DNA from: Actinomycetota bacterium
GTDB lineage: Bacteria > Actinomycetota > Actinomycetes > Nanopelagicales > Nanopelagicaceae
Reading direction: 5' to 3'
Assembly: GCA_947377725.1 (NCBI GenBank)
Contig: CANCGX010000095.1
Coordinates: forward strand, 1 to 9,269
DNA length: 9,269 nucleotides
Below the pieces are notes generated by a model. It made no database searches. It was not told the DNA's origin and saw nothing but the letters and a program-made list of their open reading frames with translations. The number at the start of each line of letters is the position of its first letter. The stretch's first letter is position 1. A program made the position numbers and the translations under genes. Below are positions 6,511 to 9,269 of the stretch, one piece after another.

Positions 6511-7844
6511 TATTCCGCATGAAATTCGAATGCTTCTGCATGAAAACGATCTTTCGGTATTCCGCATGCGGTTGCTGCTGCTCTGACTGCGTCAACGAGT
6601 GGCGTAGGTCCGCACACGTAAACATCACAAAAACGGAAATCCGGTACATATTTCATGATGTGGCTTGCATTCATTGGATGCTCTTTTCGAGATCCCATTA
6701 AATAATGAACTCGCGCGCCACGAGCTTCCGCTAAATCATCTAACTCAAGCTTGAAAACCAAGTCATCCTCTGAACTTGCTCTAAAAATTACATCCACTTC
6801 GACAGAATGATCAAACTCTTCCATCAGCGCTCGAAGAGGAGTAATTCCTACGCCTCCGCCAACAAGAACAACATGGCCAAGGCCCTTTGTGGCTTTCGAG
6901 GCTGTGAATATTCCAAATGGCCCTTCAAAGAAAACTTTAGTTCCAGGTTTGAGATGTTTAACTGCACCAGATGCATCGCCGAGATTTTTCACCGTAACAC
7001 GCATTTCTTCGGATGTCGGTGCTGCTGAAAGTGAATATGGGTGGGCAATCCACCACTGCCCTTTCGTCATAAATCTCCAACTAAAGAATTGTCCACCTTG
7101 TGCATTAAGTCGATCTAATTTATGACCGCGCATTACAATCGACACAACGTTTGAGCCTTCGTCAACAATCTCAGCAACCCGGAGATCATGTCTAAAAGAA
7201 CGGAAAGTTGGGATTACTACTCGCCAATAAATAATAGTGAAGGCGGTGAGTATGTAGAGACCTTCCCAATACAACTTGTTGAGAGGGTGCCCCGTGAACA
7301 TCGGACCCGTCAAAATTTGGTGCATGTAGCTAAGGGCAATAGCAAGATAGGTATAAAGGTGAATCGTCCACCATGTCTCATACGACATCTTTGATCGAAC
7401 TCGCTTGTATGAAGTAATACCTGCCGCAGCGAAGAATAGGAATCCCACAAGGGCTGGCAACATCCATTGGTAATTTAGAGTCATTCGCCAAATTTCATTT
7501 CCTACGCGAATGCCGTCGTTGCCTGCATAACCGAGTGCAACAAGAAGCACATGGAAAGTTATGAGGAATAGAGCGTATGGTCCAAGTTTGCGATGCCAAC
7601 GAACAAGTTTGTCGTGGCCCACAGATTTTTCAATCCAAGAGATGCGCGATACGAGAACTAGCCCGACAAGTGCAAAATAGGTTCCGACCATCGCACAAAT
7701 TCTTGAAACCGAAATAATGATCGGATATGCGCCAACCCAGTCTGCTTTTGTTGTGGACTCCACATAGATCGCAACAGTAATCCCGAGGCCGAGGCCCAAG
7801 ATGGCGCTCGCCCAGTCAGCGTAATACTTCGCTCGAACGCTCAT
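6510..7844 (-). CDS. NOX/ferric-reductase-like transmembrane flavocytochrome b
   Basis: The 444-residue protein has an N-terminal membrane domain (about six helices, residues 10-212) and a C-terminal FAD/NAD(P)H oxidoreductase domain (about 218-444). The haem ligands are visible as H84-x13-H98 and H162-x12-H175, the spacing of the two stacked b haems in ferric reductases and NADPH oxidases. The reductase half shows the FAD-binding HPYSLS (268-273), EGPFG (307-311), the NAD(P)-binding GGGVGITP (329-336), a late VCGP nucleotide motif, and a C-terminal aromatic end (EAFEF) near the flavin. The family transfers electrons from cytosolic NAD(P)H through FAD and two haems to an outside acceptor. The following FMN-binding gene offers that acceptor. 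No in-frame start exists upstream before a stop codon at 7890-7892, which supports the ATG at 7844, but its ribosome binding site is poor (GAGG 13 bases away). Ferric reduction, O2 reduction or quinone-independent flavin reduction cannot be separated from sequence. Confidence 0.92.
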   Translation of the reverse strand: MSVRAKYYADWASAILGLGLGITVAIYVESTTKADWVGAYPIIISVSRICAMVGTYFALVGLVLVSRISWIEKSVGHDKLVRWHRKLGPYALFLITFHVLLVALGYAGNDGIRVGNEIWRMTLNYQWMLPALVGFLFFAAAGITSYKRVRSKMSYETWWTIHLYTYLAIALSYMHQILTGPMFTGHPLNKLYWEGLYILTAFTIIYWRVVIPTFRSFRHDLRVAEIVDEGSNVVSIVMRGHKLDRLNAQGGQFFSWRFMTKGQWWIAHPYSLSAAPTSEEMRVTVKNLGDASGAVKHLKPGTKVFFEGPFGIFTASKATKGLGHVVLVGGGVGITPLRALMEEFDHSVEVDVIFRASSEDDLVFKLELDDLAEARGARVHYLMGSRKEHPMNASHIMKYVPDFRFCDVYVCGPTPLVDAVRAAATACGIPKDRFHAEAFEFHAE

Positions 7845-7864
7845 GAAGAGAGTGAAACCTCGCA

Positions 7865-7907
7865 GTCTGCGTTTATTCTGAGTATTGGCTTAAGGTCTGC
7901 GAATAAT
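7865..7907. promoter_or_regulatory. Direct repeat GTCTGCG with 30-base spacing, possible operator
   Basis: GTCTGCG occurs at 7865-7871 and again at 7895-7901 on the plus strand. Including the AT-rich tails (GTCTGCGTTTATT and GTCTGCGAATAAT), 10 of 13 positions agree. The centres are 30 bases apart, close to three helical turns, and bracket the promoter candidate, with the distal copy overlapping the -35 element. The proximal copy is also half of a short palindrome CGCAG-T-CTGCG (7861-7871). This could bind a regulator on one face of the helix; chance is not excluded. Confidence 0.3.
7875..7903 (-). promoter_or_regulatory. Weak sigma-70-like promoter candidate for the flavocytochrome operon
   Basis: On the minus strand TTCGCA (7903-7898) and CAGAAT (7880-7875) are separated by exactly 17 bases, each matching four of six consensus positions of TTGACA and TATAAT. 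Transcription would start near 7868, about 24 bases before the ATG. The 84-base gap from 7928 to 7845 is the only non-coding stretch of note in the window, so a promoter is expected here, but the match is weak. Confidence 0.3.
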
Positions 7908-7928
7908 ATCGAGTGAGTCAGTTTGGTG

Positions 7929-9269
7929 CTAGGTCAGCGCCTTTGAAGGCGACGTGACGGCGGTTGTTGAGCCTGCATATGTCAATGCAAATGTGTAGGT
8001 GCCAGCCGTCAAGTTTTGAACCGCGTTCGCGATTGTAAAGATGATGCTGGTCCCTGAAATAGAAGTAAATGAAGCCAATGCGATTGTGGCTTTAGTCGTT
8101 GCTCCGGACTTGATAGCAATCGACGTCACTCCAGCAAGGTTTGTTCCCTTTATTTCAATCGTAGCGCTCGATGTAACTGTACCCGTTTCAATAATCGTGG
8201 ATACCGTTGGGAGGGCAGGTTTAACAACTATTGTCTTCGATGTTGAAGAAACGGTGGTTCCGTTTGAAGCGCTGACTGTGAAAGCAAAGGATCCATATGC
8301 AGTTGGAGTTCCGCTGAGTAAGCCCGCCGAACTTAGAGTAAGACCACCTGGAAGTGCGCCGGTAGCGATCGCATATGTTGGAACTGGGTAACCACTGGCA
8401 ACATATTGATAGCTCGTATATGCCGTTCCCACTGTCGCCGTCAACGATGGGCTTTGAGCAGTGAATGCTGGGGCCGCATTAATGACAAGAGTGAGCGGTA
8501 CTGGAGCGGTCGTTCCTTGAGAATTTGTCGCTGTGAGCGAGAGCGAGAAGGACCCGCCCGCCGTTGGAGTTCCTGCGAGAACGCCGGTTGAAGCGGTGAA
8601 TTTAATTCCCGCGGGAAGCGTGCCAGTAAGAGCAAATGTTGGCGCAGGTGATCCGCTTGCTTTGAAAGTGTATGTATAGGCTACTTTGGTGGTACCTGTT
8701 GGAAGAGGACCCGAAGTTGTAAAAGCAGGTGCAGATGGAGGAGTTGGAAGCGTTGCGGCTAATGCACAACTATTTGTGAGATTGCTCCACGTACTTTGCA
8801 TTGCGAAAGTGCCTTTAGCAGTAACAATATTGCCTGAAGGACCAAAAGACCAAGCGCAAATATCGCCATTCTCCCCGTAAGTTTTGTTATACCAACCAGC
8901 TCCGGGAGCCATATCTGAAAGCGTTTCAGCGTACTCGTGACCTTCAACAATGCTTACGCCATCTAATGCGCCAGCAGCTCCTGTCTTGTTTACATAGTTT
9001 GCTCCGCAACTAGCTCCCATATCAGGAATGTACGGCAGGTTTGTGAATGCAACTAAGCCATGCGTCGATGGGGATTGAACAGCGTCATGCCAGGCGCAAA
9101 ATCCAGCAGTACTGTTGAACCCGTCTGGGTGCGTACCTGTTGGCGACACAATGACATATTGCGAATTTCTATTTGAATCTGAAGTTGTATTACCAAAGTG
9201 AGTCGCAGCGAGTAACGCTTCATTTGCCAATTTAGTTGTGTCACTGCCGGTGAAATTAGTAGGAGCACT
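7929..9269 (-). CDS. Secreted GHEYAE-motif protein with two putative-Ig (He_PIG-like) domains and a TIG/IPT-like domain (5' partial)
   Basis: The frame is open to the right edge (upstream codons read SAPTNFTGSDTTK before the TTG at 9230), so the true start and signal peptide lie outside. The first ~145 residues form a module with YVIVSPTGTHPDGF, FCAWHD, VEGHEYAETLSD and GENGDICAW. From memory, HE.AE..TD followed by a Gly/Trp segment and E.GD.C marks a widespread family of secreted proteins resembling plant phosphate-induced/EXORDIUM proteins; a metal-binding or peptidase-like role is plausible but not demonstrated. Four Cys in this module could pair. Two similar Ig-like domains follow (roughly 8735-8477 and 8470-8222), each with P.PTFAL/YAI, LPxGxxxxxxxGxLxGTPTxxGSF and a closing VxAxN/SNG strand. 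The C-terminal ~95 residues resemble a TIG/IPT fold (TIEIKGTNLAGVTSIAIKSG). The protein ends ALT with no anchor. A relation to the redox genes downstream is unproven. Confidence 0.85.
   Translation of the reverse strand, partial: SAPTNFTGSDTTKLANEALLAATHFGNTTSDSNRNSQYVIVSPTGTHPDGFNSTAGFCAWHDAVQSPSTHGLVAFTNLPYIPDMGASCGANYVNKTGAAGALDGVSIVEGHEYAETLSDMAPGAGWYNKTYGENGDICAWSFGPSGNIVTAKGTFAMQSTWSNLTNSCALAATLPTPPSAPAFTTSGPLPTGTTKVAYTYTFKASGSPAPTFALTGTLPAGIKFTASTGVLAGTPTAGGSFSLSLTATNSQGTTAPVPLTLVINAAPAFTAQSPSLTATVGTAYTSYQYVASGYPVPTYAIATGALPGGLTLSSAGLLSGTPTAYGSFAFTVSASNGTTVSSTSKTIVVKPALPTVSTIIETGTVTSSATIEIKGTNLAGVTSIAIKSGATTKATIALASFTSISGTSIIFTIANAVQNLTAGTYTFALTYAGSTTAVTSPSKALT

Noticed and set aside
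8041..8391. Antisense open frame of 116 codons opposite the Ig/TIG domains
   Set aside because: It lies wholly within a well-supported coding region on the other strand, has no ribosome binding site that stands out, and its valine-rich product mirrors the Ala/Thr/Gly codons of the true gene.
8925..8939. Classical HExxH zinc metallopeptidase call
   Set aside because: The motif reads HEYAE, lacking the second His, so a standard zincin assignment is not supported.
9228..9230. TTG at 9230 as the start of the right-edge protein
   Set aside because: The same frame stays open to base 9269 with protein-like sequence (TNFTGSDTTK), and a signal peptide is missing. The gene is cut by the window edge.

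Overview
The window reads as bacterial chromosomal DNA of moderate GC that is almost entirely coding and heavily devoted to exported proteins. Signal peptides, Pro/Ser/Ala-rich linkers, Ig-like domains with paired cysteines and a C-terminal W-rich repeat suggest an actinobacterium, possibly one of the lower-GC aquatic lineages. That placement is an inference from protein style only. No rRNA, tRNA, CRISPR array, transposase or phage gene was seen.

Plus-strand half (1-5961). A very large secreted multicopper oxidase enters from the left edge, already past its first copper motifs. It carries an insertion of about 500 residues, made of GSGYTSAP-type beta repeats, between its second and third cupredoxin domains. 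It ends with the type 1/trinuclear copper motifs and a fibronectin type III domain. Nineteen bases after its stop begins a secreted protein with a Met-rich mature N-terminus, a Pro/Ala linker, a 20-glycine tract, three cysteine-paired Ig-like domains and a C-terminal InlB/Listeria-Bacteroides-type repeat. A small secreted protein of unknown family follows almost without a gap. The three look like one operon.

Minus-strand half (9269-5967). A 5'-truncated secreted protein with a GHEYAE...ENGD.CAW motif and three Ig/TIG-like domains enters from the right edge. After an 84-base gap holding a weak promoter candidate and a direct repeat comes a NOX/ferric-reductase-like membrane flavocytochrome with both bis-histidine haem pairs, followed immediately by a membrane-anchored FMN-binding-domain protein. 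These last two form a tight operon that converges on the plus-strand operon with only 5 bases between the stop codons.

Working model (inference): the flavocytochrome moves electrons from cytosolic NAD(P)H across the membrane to a covalently bound FMN outside. The plus-strand operon places a copper oxidase and its probable partners in the same extracytoplasmic space. Together they would be an extracytoplasmic redox locus, plausibly for copper, iron or manganese. No ApbE flavin transferase, cytochrome maturation gene or metal transporter is visible to settle the substrate.
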